Shown: piece after piece, positions 49,272-55,975 of the stretch | Layout: every line of letters begins with the position of its first letter | Position numbering within the stretch: position 1 is the first letter of the stretch | From: Streptomyces sp. man185 | GTDB lineage: Bacteria > Actinomycetota > Actinomycetes > Streptomycetales > Streptomycetaceae | Assembly (NCBI GenBank): GCA_002551355.1 | Contig: NTHE01000054.1 | Span: 1 to 55,975 of the forward strand | Reading direction: 5' to 3' | DNA: 55,975 nucleotides | Made by a program: the position numbers and the translations under genes | Notes under the pieces: model-generated | What the model saw: only the letters and a program-made list of their open reading frames with translations | The model's database searches: none | Told to the model about the DNA's origin: nothing

Positions 49272-49889
49272 TCAGACCCACAGCTCCGTGACGGACACAT
49301 CCAGCTCGGCCAGCAGCCGGCGCAGCAGCGGCAGCGAGAGGCCGATGACATTGCCGTGGTCGCCCTCGATCGAGTCGACGAACGGGGCCGAGCGGCCGTC
49401 CAGCGTGAACGCCCCCGCGACATGGAGCGGTTCGCCCGAGGCCACGTACGCGGCGACCTCGGCGTCGCTCGGCTCGCCGAACCGTACGACCGTGGACGCC
49501 GTCGCCGAGGCCGTACGGTCCGTGGCGGTGTCGATCACGCTGTGGCCGGTCTGGAGGATGCCGGACCGGCCGCGCATCGACTTCCAGCGGGCGGTGGCCT
49601 CCTCGGCGTCGGCGGGCTTGCCGAGCGCCTCGCCGTCCAGCTCCAGCACCGAGTCGCAGCCGATGACCAGGGCGCCCGCCGCCTCGGGGCGCTCGGCGAC
49701 CGCCGCCGCCTTGGCCCGGGCCAGGACGAGCGCCAGCTCGGCGGGGGTGGGTGCGCTCAGGGCGTCCTCGTCGACCCCGCTGACGATCACCTCGGGGGCG
49801 AATCCGGCCTGGCGGAGCAGACCGAGACGGGCGGGGGAGGCGGAGGCGAGCACGAGACGGCGCTGGGGCTGATCAGTCATGCGCGCCAT
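49272..49889 (-). CDS. maf: Maf-family nucleoside-triphosphate pyrophosphatase
   Basis: The 205-residue protein has the Maf signature RRLVLASASPARLGLLRQAG at the N-terminus, the basic Lys/Arg helix ALVLARAKAAAVAE, the catalytic Asp in VIGCDSVLELDG, KPADAEEA and the AGAFTLDGRSAPFVDSIEGD segment. Maf proteins hydrolyse non-canonical or canonical NTPs such as dTTP and UTP to the monophosphate and affect septum formation. ATG 49889 and ATG 49880 are both possible; neither has a clear Shine-Dalgarno. It lies downstream of the small mmpB-like gene and pccE, in the same conserved order as in mycobacteria (accE, maf). Confidence 0.92.
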   Translation of the reverse strand: MARMTDQPQRRLVLASASPARLGLLRQAGFAPEVIVSGVDEDALSAPTPAELALVLARAKAAAVAERPEAAGALVIGCDSVLELDGEALGKPADAEEATARWKSMRGRSGILQTGHSVIDTATDRTASATASTVVRFGEPSDAEVAAYVASGEPLHVAGAFTLDGRSAPFVDSIEGDHGNVIGLSLPLLRRLLAELDVSVTELWV

Positions 49890-49930
49890 CGTAGAAGGGC
49901 CGCGGGGCAGAAGGGCACGGGCCCGACGGG

Positions 49931-50059
49931 TCAGTGGATGCCGAGCACGAGCATGGCCACCAGCATCGCCAGCGCCAGCAGGACGCCCGCTCTGCGCATC
50001 ATGGCCTGGGCGTCGCGCAGTTCCTTCGGCGGCTTGTTCTCGGGGTCGGACCACAGCAT
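49931..50059 (-). CDS. mmpB: 42-residue membrane protein, MmpB-like
   Basis: The frame is easily missed because of its size. It codes for 42 residues: a hydrophilic start MLWSDPENKPPKELRDAQ, an amphipathic AMMRR stretch, then one membrane segment AGVLLALAMLVAMLVLG and a two-residue tail. It matches my memory of the small Streptomyces protein annotated as morphogenic membrane protein MmpB, found between pccE and maf. GAAGG sits very close to the ATG. Third-position GC is high. It lies 41 bp before maf on the same strand and after a terminator that follows pccE. Confidence 0.8.
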   Translation of the reverse strand: MLWSDPENKPPKELRDAQAMMRRAGVLLALAMLVAMLVLGIH

Positions 50060-50110
50060 GCCTTCGATCCTGCTGCCCCGCCCGCCCGCACGCCTGAGTA
50101 CGGGTACTCA

Positions 50111-50140
50111 AAGCCGCCCCCGGCGGACCGGGGGCGGCTT
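50111..50140 (-). terminator. hairpin terminator after pccE
   Basis: Perfect 12-bp arms AAGCCGCCCCCG and CGGGGGCGGCTT surround a 6-nt loop, 8 bp beyond the pccE stop; read on the minus strand the right arm is followed by T and G residues. Confidence 0.82.
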
Positions 50141-50148
50141 CGCGCGGT

Positions 50149-50355
50149 TCAGGCCGGCCAGTAGGTCCGGGACCAGGCCCGGGGACCCGGCTGCGGGCGG
50201 CCGGTGCGGGCGATGCGGCCCGGGTCGGACCACTGCTCGGGCGGCAGCGGCGCGCCGGACGACACGGCGGACGCGGCGGCGGCGCGCGCCTGGACCACGG
50301 CCACGGCGGCGGCCAGCTCCTCCGGGGTGGGGTTGCCCCGTACGACCTTGATCAT
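50149..50355 (-). CDS. pccE: acyl-CoA carboxylase epsilon subunit
   Basis: The 68-residue protein has the epsilon-subunit pattern: an N-terminal strand IKVVRGNPTPEELAAAVAVV, an Ala-rich linker, and a C-terminal PEQWSDPGRIARTG and PGPRAWSRTYWPA. Epsilon subunits are small actinobacterial proteins that bridge the alpha and beta subunits and raise activity of the propionyl-CoA carboxylase. It lies 42 bp downstream of pccB, so both are on one transcript, and a hairpin terminator follows. ATG 50355 is the only start that keeps the conserved N-terminus. Confidence 0.9.
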   Translation of the reverse strand: MIKVVRGNPTPEELAAAVAVVQARAAAASAVSSGAPLPPEQWSDPGRIARTGRPQPGPRAWSRTYWPA

Positions 50356-50397
50356 GGGCAGACCTCTCTGGGAAAAGGGGCGGCGGAAACGGACGCG

Positions 50398-51978
50398 CTA
50401 CAGCGGGATGTTCCCGTGCTTCTTCGGAGGCAGTGATTCCCGCTTCGTCCGCAGCTGACGCAGCCCCTTCACGATGTGGGCCCGGGTCTCGGACGGCATG
50501 ATCACCGCGTCGACGTAGCCGCGCTCGGCCGCCACGTACGGGTTGAGCAGCGCGTCCTCGTAGGCCGCCATCAGCTCCGCGCGGGTGGCGTCCGGGTCCT
50601 CGGCGGCGGCGATGGTCCGGCGGTGCAGGATGTTCACCGCGCCCTGGGCGCCCATGACGGCGATCTGGGCGGTCGGCCAGGCCACGTTCAGGTCGGCGCC
50701 CAGGTGCTTGGAGCCCATCACGTCGTACGCGCCGCCGAAGGCCTTGCGGGTGATGACGGTGATCAGCGGGACCGTCGCCTCCGCGTAGGCGTAGATCAGC
50801 TTCGCGCCGCGCCGGATGATGCCGCCGTACTCCTGGTCCACGCCCGGCAGGAAGCCCGGCACGTCCACGAAGGTGAGGACGGGCACGTTGAACGCGTCGC
50901 AGGTGCGGACGAAGCGGGCCGCCTTCTCGCTCGCGTCGATGTCCAGGCAACCGGCGAACTGCATCGGCTGGTTGGCGACGATGCCGACCGGGTGGCCCTC
51001 GACCCGGCCGAAGCCGGTGATGATGTTCGGCGCGAACAGGGCCTGGGTCTCCAGGAACTCGGCGTCGTCCAGGACGTGCTCGATCGCGGTGTGCATGTCG
51101 TACGGCTGGTTCGCCGAGTCCGGGATGAGCGTGTCCAGCTCGCGGTCCTCGTCGGTGGTGGCGAGGTCCGCCTCCTCCGGGAAGGCCGGGGCCTCGGAGA
51201 GGTTGTTCGAAGGGAGGTAGGAGAGCAGCGACTTGACGTACTCGATGGCGTCCTTCTCGTCACCCGCCATGTGGTGCGCCACCCCGGAGGTGGTGTTGTG
51301 CGTACGGGCGCCGCCCAGCTCCTCGAAGCCGACGTCCTCACCGGTGACCGTCTTGATGACGTCGGGTCCGGTGATGAACATGTGCGAGGTCTGGTCGACC
51401 ATCACCGTGAAGTCGGTGATCGCGGGGGAGTAGACCGCGCCGCCCGCGCACGGGCCGACGATCAGCGAGATCTGCGGGATCACCCCGGATGCGTGCACGT
51501 TGCGGCGGAAGATCTCGGCGAACAGTCCGAGGGCCGCCACACCTTCCTGGATCCGCGCGCCGCCGCCGTCGTTGATGCCGATGACCGGACAGCCGGTCTT
51601 CAGCGCGAAGTCCATGACCTTGACGATCTTCTCGCCGTAGACCTCGCCGAGCGAACCGCCGAAGATCGTGAAGTCCTGCGAGTACACGCAGACCGGGCGG
51701 CCGTCGACCGTGCCGTAACCGGTGACGACACCGTCCCCGTACGGGCGGTTCTTCTCGATGCCGAAGTTGGTGGAGCGGTGCCGGGCGAACTCGTCGAGCT
51801 CCACGAAGGAGCCCTCGTCCAGGAGCAGCTCGACCCGCTCACGGGCCGTCAGCTTGCCCTTGGCGTGCTGCTTCTCGACCGCGCGGGCCGAACCGGCGTG
51901 CGTCGCCTCGTCGATGCGGCGGCTCAGGTCCGCGAGCTTGCCCGCGGTGGTGTGGATGTCGCTCTGCGGCTCGGACAT
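50398..51978 (-). CDS. pccB: propionyl-CoA carboxylase beta subunit
   Basis: This 526-residue carboxyltransferase has two crotonase-like halves: oxyanion-hole motifs INDGGGARIQEGVAALG in the first and VPGFLPGVDQEYGGIIRRGA with FGGAYDVMGSKHLG in the second. The Asp of AYDVMG corresponds to the residue reported to favour propionyl-CoA in S. coelicolor PccB, where acetyl-using AccB has Ile. The enzyme transfers carboxyl from biotin on AccA2 to propionyl-CoA, supplying methylmalonyl-CoA for polyketides and odd-chain metabolism. ATG 51978 (MSEPQSD) has AGGGAG upstream. It diverges from birA; the shared gap contains a 17-bp direct repeat. Confidence 0.94.
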   Translation of the reverse strand: MSEPQSDIHTTAGKLADLSRRIDEATHAGSARAVEKQHAKGKLTARERVELLLDEGSFVELDEFARHRSTNFGIEKNRPYGDGVVTGYGTVDGRPVCVYSQDFTIFGGSLGEVYGEKIVKVMDFALKTGCPVIGINDGGGARIQEGVAALGLFAEIFRRNVHASGVIPQISLIVGPCAGGAVYSPAITDFTVMVDQTSHMFITGPDVIKTVTGEDVGFEELGGARTHNTTSGVAHHMAGDEKDAIEYVKSLLSYLPSNNLSEAPAFPEEADLATTDEDRELDTLIPDSANQPYDMHTAIEHVLDDAEFLETQALFAPNIITGFGRVEGHPVGIVANQPMQFAGCLDIDASEKAARFVRTCDAFNVPVLTFVDVPGFLPGVDQEYGGIIRRGAKLIYAYAEATVPLITVITRKAFGGAYDVMGSKHLGADLNVAWPTAQIAVMGAQGAVNILHRRTIAAAEDPDATRAELMAAYEDALLNPYVAAERGYVDAVIMPSETRAHIVKGLRQLRTKRESLPPKKHGNIPL

Positions 51979-52058
51979 CGGGGGGCGGCTCCCTGCCTGG
52001 TCACGGGGACGACGACCGGTGGCGGTCACGGGGGTCGGGCGGTCGTCTGTCCGGATCT

Positions 52059-52148
52059 GCGGCTACTGACTCGTAACTCGGTTGTGTGGCTCTGCTTCGT
52101 CACGCCGCGACGCTGTGGTTTCCGCACCGCCGCGGCTACTGACTCGTA
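52059..52148. repeat. 17-bp direct repeat in the pccB-birA promoter region
   Basis: GCGGCTACTGACTCGTA occurs perfectly at 52059-52075 and 52132-52148. Both copies contain the near-palindrome CTACTGACTCGTA. They lie between the divergent pccB and birA starts and could be two binding sites of one regulator. Confidence 0.65.
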
Positions 52149-52207
52149 GGGTATCGGCGCGCCTCCGGAAAGGCAGTGCGTCCTTTGCCACACCTAGGCT
52201 GGGTTGC

Positions 52208-53077
52208 ATGACACCACCGGATGCGTCACACAACCGCTGGTCGGACCTCGACCGGCCGCCCCTCAACGTGACCGCGCTGCGCCGCGGACTGCTGCGGCCG
52301 GACGCGTTGTGGACGTCGCTGGAGGTCGTGGAGTCCACCGGATCCACCAACACCGACCTCGCCGGGCGGGCCCGCGCGGGGGCGGCGGCCGAGGGCACGG
52401 TGCTGGTCGCCGAGGAGCAGACCGCCGGGCGCGGACGGCTGGAGCGGAGCTGGACCGCACCGCCCCGCTCCGGGCTGTTCTTCTCGGTCTACCTGGAGCC
52501 CGGCGACATCCCGGTGGAGCGGTGGGGGTGGGTTCCGCTGCTGGCCGGGGTCGCCGCCGCGACCGGGCTCGCCAGGTCGGCAGGTGTCGACATGTCGCTG
52601 AAGTGGCCCAACGACCTGCTCGTCGCGGTGGAGGGGGAGGAGCGCAAGGCCGGGGGCATCCTCGGCGAGTTCGCCGGGGACGGCATCGTCGTGGGCCTCG
52701 GCATCAACGTCTCGCTGCGCGCCGACGAGCTGCCCGCCCCCACCGCCGGTTCCCTCGCCCTCGCCGGGGCGGTCTCCACCGACCGGGAGACCCTGCTGCG
52801 CACCGTCCTGCGCTCGCTGGAGCACTGGTACGGCACCTGGAAGGCGGCCGACGGCGACGCGGCCGCGAGCGGGCTCCAGGCCGCCTACGCAGCGGGCTGC
52901 GCGACGCTGGACCGGACGGTGCGGGCCGAGCTGCCGGGGGATACGTCCCTGGTCGGCGAGGCGGTCGCGATCGACGGGGACGGCCGACTGGTCCTCTCCA
53001 CCGAGGACGGGCTCCAGCAGCCGGTCTCGGCCGGGGACATCGTCCACCTGCGGGGCGCGGCGGGCGGCCTGACCTGA
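52208..53077 (+). CDS. birA: biotin-[acetyl-CoA carboxylase] ligase
   Basis: The 289-residue enzyme activates biotin to biotinyl-AMP and attaches it to the Lys in the biotinyl domain of AccA2 and similar proteins. Motifs are ESTGSTNTDLA, the ATP/biotin loop EQTAGRGRLERSW, LKWPNDLLV and IVVGLGINV. The N-terminal repressor HTH of E. coli BirA is absent, so it is a catalytic (class I) ligase. ATG 52208 has no Shine-Dalgarno; TAGGCT 8 bp upstream suggests a leaderless transcript. It is divergent from pccB, so biotinylation and the carboxylase are coordinated. Confidence 0.93.
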   Translation: MTPPDASHNRWSDLDRPPLNVTALRRGLLRPDALWTSLEVVESTGSTNTDLAGRARAGAAAEGTVLVAEEQTAGRGRLERSWTAPPRSGLFFSVYLEPGDIPVERWGWVPLLAGVAAATGLARSAGVDMSLKWPNDLLVAVEGEERKAGGILGEFAGDGIVVGLGINVSLRADELPAPTAGSLALAGAVSTDRETLLRTVLRSLEHWYGTWKAADGDAAASGLQAAYAAGCATLDRTVRAELPGDTSLVGEAVAIDGDGRLVLSTEDGLQQPVSAGDIVHLRGAAGGLT

Positions 53078-53190
53078 GGCGGCTCCGGCCCCTGATGGGC
53101 GTACGGGCGGATACCGCGTATGCCTGAGATGTCACGCGCGACGCACCCAGGACGGACGACCAAGGACGTGAGCCAGAGCACACCTGCCGT

Positions 53191-53243
53191 ATTGTTGAGG
53201 CGATCCAGCGACAGATCATTGTCGAGGCGATCAGCGACAGATC
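53191..53243. repeat. tandem duplication of 27/26 bp upstream of the adenylate cyclase
   Basis: The units 53191-53217 and 53218-53243 follow each other directly and differ by one substitution and one missing C; each contains GAGGCGATC and AGCGACAGATC. They end 37 bp before the GTG start, in the leader or promoter of the cyclase gene. Confidence 0.75.
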
Positions 53244-53280
53244 GGCAGGCAGTGCGCAGGGAACGGGCAGGAGGCGGCTG

Positions 53281-54480
53281 GTGACCGTCGGCGACACGAC
53301 GTCCGGCGCGGGCGAGGAGCCCGGGTCGGACTCCTCGGTCCACGCCACACCCCACCACGAGGTCGACCACACCGTGGAGCCGACCGACGACCCCCTCGCC
53401 ATCCGCCTCGAAGCGCTGATCCTGGGGGCCGACCGGCGCTACACGCCCTTCCAGGCGGCCCGCACCGCCGGGGTCTCCATGGACCTGGCCTCCCGGTTCT
53501 GGCGGGCCATGGGCTTCGCCGACATCGGCCAGGCCAAGGCGCTCACCGAGGCCGACGTGCTCGCCCTGCGGCGGCTCGCCGGTCTCGTCGAGGCGGGGCT
53601 GCTCAGCGAGCCGATGGCGATCCAGGTCGCCCGCTCCACGGGACAGACGACCGCCCGGCTGGCCGAATGGCAGATCGACTCGTTCCTGGAGGGCCTGACC
53701 GAGCCGCCCGAGCCCGGCATGACCCGCACCGAGGTCACGTATCCGCTGGTCGAGCTGTTGCTCCCGGAGCTCCAGGAGTTCCTCGTCTACGTGTGGCGGC
53801 GCCAGCTGGCCGCCGCCACCGGGCGGGTCGTGCAGGCCGCGGACGACGAGGAGATGGTCGACCGCCGGCTCGCCGTCGGCTTCGCGGACCTGGTCGGCTT
53901 CACCCGGCTGACCCGGCGCCTTGAGGAGGAGGAGCTCGGCGAGCTGGTCGAGTCCTTCGAGACGACCGCCGCCGACCTGGTCGCCGCGCACGGCGGCCGG
54001 CTCATCAAGACCCTCGGCGACGAGGTCCTCTTCGCCGCCGACGACGCGGGCACGGCCGCCGAGATAGCGCTCCGGCTGATCGAGGCCATGTCCCAGGACG
54101 AGACGATGCCCGCCCTGCGCGTCGGCATCGCGTTCGGCACGGTCACCACCCGGATGGGCGATGTCTTCGGCACCACGGTGAACCTCGCCAGCCGCCTCAC
54201 CTCGATAGCTCCGAAGGACGCCGTCCTGGTCGACGGGGCGTTCGCCAAGGAGCTGGTCCGGCACGGCGACGCCCCGGAGTCCGAAGCGCAGGCCGCCGAG
54301 GCCGTCGCGGCCGCCGCCGAGCGGGCCCGGCTCGCGGAGAAGGAGGGCCGCGAGCCCGACGACGAGCCCCCGCTGCCCACGTACCGCTTCGGGCTCCAGC
54401 CGATGTGGCAGCGGCCCGTGCGCGGGCTCGGCGTGGTGGAGCCGTGGCTGCTGGCGCGACGGGGGAAGACCGGCTCCTGA
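53281..54480 (+). CDS. cya: class III adenylate cyclase
   Basis: This 399-residue soluble cyclase has an N-terminal regulatory part (residues 35-180) with a MerR/HTH-like section (RRYTPFQAARTAGVSMDLA, ADVLALRRLAGLVEAGLLSE). The class III catalytic domain covers about 190-330: metal Asp in VGFADLVGFTRLT, the Lys and Asp adenine-selecting residues near LIKTLGDEVLF, and the transition-state Asn and Arg in TTVNLASRLT. It makes cAMP, which in S. coelicolor affects spore germination and development. GTG 53281 has AGGAGG 9 bp upstream. A tandem 27-bp duplication precedes the gene. Confidence 0.92.
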   Translation: MTVGDTTSGAGEEPGSDSSVHATPHHEVDHTVEPTDDPLAIRLEALILGADRRYTPFQAARTAGVSMDLASRFWRAMGFADIGQAKALTEADVLALRRLAGLVEAGLLSEPMAIQVARSTGQTTARLAEWQIDSFLEGLTEPPEPGMTRTEVTYPLVELLLPELQEFLVYVWRRQLAAATGRVVQAADDEEMVDRRLAVGFADLVGFTRLTRRLEEEELGELVESFETTAADLVAAHGGRLIKTLGDEVLFAADDAGTAAEIALRLIEAMSQDETMPALRVGIAFGTVTTRMGDVFGTTVNLASRLTSIAPKDAVLVDGAFAKELVRHGDAPESEAQAAEAVAAAAERARLAEKEGREPDDEPPLPTYRFGLQPMWQRPVRGLGVVEPWLLARRGKTGS

Positions 54481-54619
54481 GCGCGGGCCGACCCATCGCC
54501 GCGTCGTTGTCCCGGTCGTCGGGTCTCCGGCCCGGTCGTCACGTCCCCGGTCGATATGCGTCTCCAACCCGGACTCGCCCTGTCGGGGGCGGCCCCGCCC
54601 TGTCTAGGATCCGTGACGG

Positions 54620-54631
54620 TAACGCTCGTTA
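54620..54631. promoter_or_regulatory. inverted repeat TAACGCTCGTTA (TetR-type operator candidate)
   Basis: The 5-bp arms TAACG and CGTTA surround CT, with G-T and A-C flanks extending the symmetry. TAGGAT at 54605-54610 is a good -10 box, so the repeat would cover about +3 to +15 of the enoyl-CoA hydratase promoter. Confidence 0.6.
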
Positions 54632-54660
54632 ACAGGCCGTCCATCGACAGGGGTGCAGCC

Positions 54661-55473
54661 ATGACCGTCACGTCCGAGCAGCGGTACGGGGAGTTCGTCG
54701 TCGTCCGACGGCACGAGGGGCAGGACCACGTCGCCGAACTGGTCCTCGACCGGCCCAAGGCCATGAACGCCGTCTCCACCGACATGGCCCGCTCCATCGC
54801 CGCCGCCTGCGAGGCGCTCGGCGCCGACCGCGAGGTCCGGGCCACCGTCCTGACCTCCAGCCATGAGCGCGCCTTCTGCGTGGGCGCGGACCTCAAGGAG
54901 CGCAACTCCTTCTCCGACGCCGACCTGGTCCGCCAGCGGCCGACCGCCCGGGCCGCCTACACCGGGGTCCTGGAGCTGCCGATGCCGGTGATCGCCGCCG
55001 TGCACGGCTTCGCCCTCGGCGGCGGCTTCGAACTCGCCCTCGCCTGCGATGTGATCGTCGCCGACGCCACCGCCGTGGTCGGGCTGCCCGAGGTGTCCGT
55101 GGGCGTCATCCCGGGCGGCGGCGGTACGCAGCTGCTGCCGCGCCGGGTCGGGGCGGCGCGCGCCGCCGAGCTGGTGTTCAGCGCCCGCCGGGTCGAGGCC
55201 GCCGAGGCGCGCGAACTGGGGCTGGTGGACGAGCTGGTCGCGGCGGGCCGGGACCGCGAGGAGGCCCTCGCCCTGGGCGGCCGGATCGCCGCCAACTCGC
55301 CGGTCGGGCTGCGTGCGGCCAAGAAGGCGCTGCGGCTGGGACAGGGGCTCGACCTGCGGGCGGGCCTGGAGGTGGAGGACGCGGCCTGGCGGTCGGTGGC
55401 CTTCTCCGGGGACCGGGCGGAGGGGGTGGCCGCCTTCAACGAGAAGCGGCGGCCCGACTGGCCCGGCGAGTGA
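54661..55473 (+). CDS. enoyl-CoA hydratase/isomerase family protein
   Basis: The 270-residue crotonase-fold enzyme has the CoA and oxyanion loop SHERAFCVGADLKER, the first catalytic Glu in HGFALGGGFELALACD and the second in GLPEVSVGVIPGGGGTQLLPR; both Glu are present, which favours hydratase activity. It hydrates 2-enoyl-CoA intermediates of fatty-acid or branched-chain amino-acid breakdown. ATG 54661 follows GGGG at a suitable distance. An inverted repeat of TetR type overlaps the probable transcription start. The neighbourhood of propionyl-CoA carboxylase genes fits catabolism that ends in propionyl-CoA. Confidence 0.9.
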   Translation: MTVTSEQRYGEFVVVRRHEGQDHVAELVLDRPKAMNAVSTDMARSIAAACEALGADREVRATVLTSSHERAFCVGADLKERNSFSDADLVRQRPTARAAYTGVLELPMPVIAAVHGFALGGGFELALACDVIVADATAVVGLPEVSVGVIPGGGGTQLLPRRVGAARAAELVFSARRVEAAEARELGLVDELVAAGRDREEALALGGRIAANSPVGLRAAKKALRLGQGLDLRAGLEVEDAAWRSVAFSGDRAEGVAAFNEKRRPDWPGE

Positions 55474-55587
55474 CGATGCGCGTGCATCACGCAGAGTGAG
55501 CGCGGCGCGAGAAACTCGTCGAGATTAGTTGAAATTAGGTGCACACCAAACTGATCAAAAAGGGACAAATCTACATAGGCTGTAGAA

Positions 55588-55975
55588 ATGGGTGGTGACG
55601 ATGTGCGGCTGCGGGCCGTGGTTTCGCTGGCGCAGACCATGGCCGCGGCCTACACGCCGCGCGAATCGTGGCGGGCGGCGGCGCTGGGCGCCTGCGAGGC
55701 GTTGAGCGGCAGCTTCGCCGCGCTCTCCGTGTGGGAGCGGGACCGGGGCCGGCTGCGGGTGCTGGTGAACGCGGGACAACGGGCCGAGGGGGAGGAGGAG
55801 TTCCCCGAGGAGGAGGCCTATCCGGTCCACGAGTTCCCGGAGATCACCGAGTTCCTGCACGAGCGCTGGGCCGGCGGCGGCGAACCCGACGCCTGGGTGG
55901 AGACCGCCGACGGACTGCCCGGCGCGGGCGGCCCGGCGCGCGGCGCCCGCCCATACTGCCACCAGCGGGTCGCCG
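55588..55975 (+). CDS. N-terminal part of a possible GAF-domain protein, cut by window end
   Basis: The visible 129 residues start VRLRAVVSLAQTMAAAY and continue with ACEALSGSFAALSVWERDRG and RLRVLVNAGQRAEGEEEFPE, which look like the start of a GAF sensor domain. Proteins of this type in Streptomyces often end in an HTH or phosphatase domain, not visible here. ATG 55588 has no Shine-Dalgarno; TAGGCT at about 55576 suggests a leaderless mRNA, and ATG 55600 is an alternative. The 114-bp gap before it is unusually AT-rich. The frame is open to the last base. Confidence 0.65.
   Translation, partial: MGGDDVRLRAVVSLAQTMAAAYTPRESWRAAALGACEALSGSFAALSVWERDRGRLRVLVNAGQRAEGEEEFPEEEAYPVHEFPEITEFLHERWAGGGEPDAWVETADGLPGAGGPARGARPYCHQRVA

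Overview
The window is a gene-dense, very GC-rich chromosome segment with strong third-position GC bias, many GTG starts, actinobacterial -10 boxes (TANNNT) and several likely leaderless genes. Gene content and order match my memory of the Streptomyces coelicolor SCO4877-SCO4931 core region: the Kdn wall-glycan genes, the nucleoside genes, afsQ1/afsQ2/sigQ and the propionyl-CoA carboxylase genes. I therefore read it as Streptomyces core chromosome, not a mobile island. I see no rRNA, tRNA, CRISPR array, insertion sequence or phage genes.

Layout. (1) 1-8.6 kb: a surface-glycan cluster with an acyltransferase, a polysialyltransferase-like protein, a family 2 glycosyltransferase, a DUF6716-like putative transferase, a CMP-acylneuraminate (CMP-Kdn) synthetase fused to a HAD phosphatase, a NeuB-type synthase without the usual C-terminal domain, and a sialyltransferase-like protein. 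Together they could make and attach a nonulosonic acid to the cell wall. (2) 8.7-17.3 kb: an M20 amidohydrolase, then a BMP-type nucleoside ABC importer (lipoprotein, ATPase, two permeases), cytidine deaminase and thymidine phosphorylase. (3) 17.5-26.8 kb: a large secreted subtilase, a STAS protein, an ECF sigma factor, an L,D-transpeptidase, a divergent MFS/LysR pair and an alpha/beta hydrolase. (4) 26.9-35.2 kb: adenosine deaminase, small secreted proteins, PspC and VanZ-like proteins, the afsQ1-afsQ2-lipoprotein operon divergent from sigQ, and a uridine kinase-like protein. (5) 35.2-45.9 kb: deoC with two aldehyde dehydrogenase genes, a phosphohexomutase/phosphopentomutase, purine nucleoside phosphorylase, an LpdA-type flavoprotein and a DeoR regulator. 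(6) 45.9-56.0 kb: accA2, maf, mmpB-like, pccE, pccB, birA, an adenylate cyclase, an enoyl-CoA hydratase and the start of a possible GAF-domain protein.

The strongest cross-window signal is a 14-bp palindrome close to TCTACGCGCGTAGA. It lies in the promoters of six nucleoside-uptake or nucleoside-catabolism units spread over 32 kb (binding lipoprotein, ABC operon plus cdd, deoA, add, deoC operon, pnp), and its right half-site usually overlaps the -10 box. This looks like one repressor controlling the whole pathway from import to acetaldehyde oxidation. Other notable signals are a textbook AfsQ1 box between afsQ1 and sigQ, dense G-tracts around sigQ, an ABC ATPase gene with no ATG/GTG/TTG start available, an aldehyde dehydrogenase paralogue lacking its catalytic region, and several minisatellite-like intergenic repeats.
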